A stretch of 42,990 nucleotides of DNA from Clostridiales bacterium (GTDB lineage: Bacteria > Bacillota > Clostridia > Oscillospirales > Butyricicoccaceae): NCBI GenBank assembly GCA_004555915.1, contig SFJM01000017.1, positions 1 through 42,990 on the forward strand, read 5' to 3'. Each line of letters begins with the position of its first letter. Position 1 is the first letter of the stretch. The notes beneath the pieces are model-generated. The model was not told the DNA's origin. It did no database searches and saw only the letters and a program-made list of their open reading frames with translations. Made by a program: the position numbers and the translations under genes. This document shows, one piece after another, positions 42,094 to 42,990 of this stretch.

Positions 42094-42990
42094 ATGTTGA
42101 AAACCGTAGTAAAAAAGGGCAGCTATCATGACTCCGTGGTACTGATGCTGCTGACAAACCACATCTCTGCGATTGAAGGCGTAAAGAAGGTTTCCATTAT
42201 GATGGCAACACCAGCCAATAAGGATATCTTTAAGCAAAGCGGTCTGGATACCGAAGAGCTGATGGCCTCCACGGCAAATGACATGGTAATCGTTGCGGAT
42301 ATCGATGATGAGAGCATGATGGATACCATCCTGCAGGAAACTGACGCATTCTTCCAGAAGCAGAATTCTGCTGCGGCAGGCAAGAAGGGCAAGGAAAGTG
42401 TCAAGTCCTGGGACAAGGCGCTGCGGGAGCTGCCGGATGCCAATCTGGCTGTCATCTCCATTCCGGGCGCTTATGCGGCACTGGAAGCAGACCGTGCACT
42501 GGATCTGGGCATGAACGTGTTCATGTTCAGTGACAACGTCACCATCGAGGATGAGAAGGCACTGAAGGAAAAGGCACATGCCAAGGGTCTGTCGGTCATG
42601 GGCCCGGACTGCGGCACCGGCATCATCCAGAGCGTGCCGATTGCGTTTACCAACAAGGTTAACCCGGGCTCCATTGGCATCATCGGCGCGTCCGGCACCG
42701 GCATTCAGGAGCTGACCACCATCATTGACCGTCTGGGCGAGGGCGTTACCAATGCCATCGGCATCGGCGGCCGTGACCTGAACGCAAAAATCGGCGGCAT
42801 CACTATGATGGACATGATCGACGCCATGGAAAGCGATGACAGCGTGAAGGTGCTCATCGTCATCTCCAAGCCGCCGGCACAGGAGGTTCGTCAGAAGATT
42901 TCCGACCGCCTGAGCATCTGCAAGAAGCCGGTTGTCACGCTGTTTGTAGGCGAGAAGCCGGAATATCATGAGGAAAACTTCTATCATACC
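42094..42990 (+). CDS. fdrA: FdrA/AllF, oxamate carbamoyltransferase large subunit (3' end outside window)
   Basis: An open frame of 299 codons running off the right end. It matches FdrA, an acyl-CoA-synthetase-like protein: MLKTVVKKGSYHDSVVLM at the start, VMGPDCGTGIIQ, then the CoA-binding-type block GSIGIIGASGTGIQELT and IGIGGRDLN. In E. coli FdrA (AllF) with AllG and AllH makes oxamate and carbamoyl phosphate from oxalurate during anaerobic allantoin use. AAGGAG lies about 12 bases before ATG 42094. AllG and a carbamate kinase would be expected just downstream. A length near 500 residues is usual, so about 40% is missing here. Confidence 0.93.
   Translation, partial: MLKTVVKKGSYHDSVVLMLLTNHISAIEGVKKVSIMMATPANKDIFKQSGLDTEELMASTANDMVIVADIDDESMMDTILQETDAFFQKQNSAAAGKKGKESVKSWDKALRELPDANLAVISIPGAYAALEADRALDLGMNVFMFSDNVTIEDEKALKEKAHAKGLSVMGPDCGTGIIQSVPIAFTNKVNPGSIGIIGASGTGIQELTTIIDRLGEGVTNAIGIGGRDLNAKIGGITMMDMIDAMESDDSVKVLIVISKPPAQEVRQKISDRLSICKKPVVTLFVGEKPEYHEENFYHT

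Noticed and set aside
42049..42987. A 312-codon minus-strand frame at the right end
   Set aside because: Lies opposite the open FdrA frame, which has an unmistakable family match and a good promoter and ribosome site.

Overview
The window looks like an accessory-rich stretch of a chromosome from an anaerobic, probably gut-dwelling Clostridia bacterium. I infer this from the strong AGGAGG-type ribosome sites, the GlpP-type antiterminator, the DUF1667/GlpA/GlpB-like dehydrogenase trio, a radical-type 4-hydroxybutyryl-CoA dehydratase, and anaerobic allantoin and oxamate genes. A butyrate producer of the Oscillospirales/Butyricicoccaceae kind would fit, but that is a guess from gene content. No phage, transposase, CRISPR array or rRNA was seen. 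It opens with the end of a tRNA cluster (Asp partial, Thr).

Region 1 (about 338-13348) handles glycerophosphodiesters and glycerol 3-phosphate. It holds a cytosolic phosphodiesterase and a leftward operon of a GlpA-like dehydrogenase, a GlpB-like flavoprotein, a DUF1667 protein and two MgtC-like membrane proteins. Upstream of that operon is a GlpP antiterminator gene. A rightward operon then encodes a complete ABC importer, an unusual second GDPD-like protein and a CehA/McbA-type PHP phosphoesterase. Three transcripts here (GDPD, dehydrogenase operon, ABC operon) begin with a promoter followed by a TGGAG element and an intrinsic terminator just before the genes. This looks like a small GlpP antitermination regulon.

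Region 2 (about 13730-33775) is an inositol island: an AraC regulator, iolD, iolB, then 4-hydroxybutyrate dehydrogenase, a small membrane protein, a CoA-transferase, 4-hydroxybutyryl-CoA dehydratase, a two-subunit transketolase and an EamA transporter. Two leftward AraC paralogues follow, then iolG, a GPH-type transporter, iolI, iolE and a second iolG. The usual lower-pathway genes iolC, iolJ and iolA are absent, and the transketolase plus C4-CoA module sits in their place. I propose, as a hypothesis, that unphosphorylated 2-deoxy-5-keto-gluconate is cleaved by transketolase and its C4 half is activated to a CoA ester and dehydrated toward acetoacetyl/crotonyl-CoA. Promoters of iolD, iolG and iolE share a repeated box (consensus GCAAGAAYCTGAAA) with fixed spacing to the -10 element.

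Region 3 (33923-34925) has an HPr-like protein lacking the regulatory serine and, facing it, upp.

Region 4 (35292-end) is a purine/allantoin island: a PucG-like aminotransferase behind a leader terminator, a DUF2877 (AllH-like) gene, allantoinase, an NCS1 permease, a tiny Cys-rich DUF1667-like protein, an alpha/beta hydrolase on the other strand, and fdrA (AllF) running off the right end. Together these could turn allantoin into oxalurate and then oxamate plus carbamoyl phosphate.
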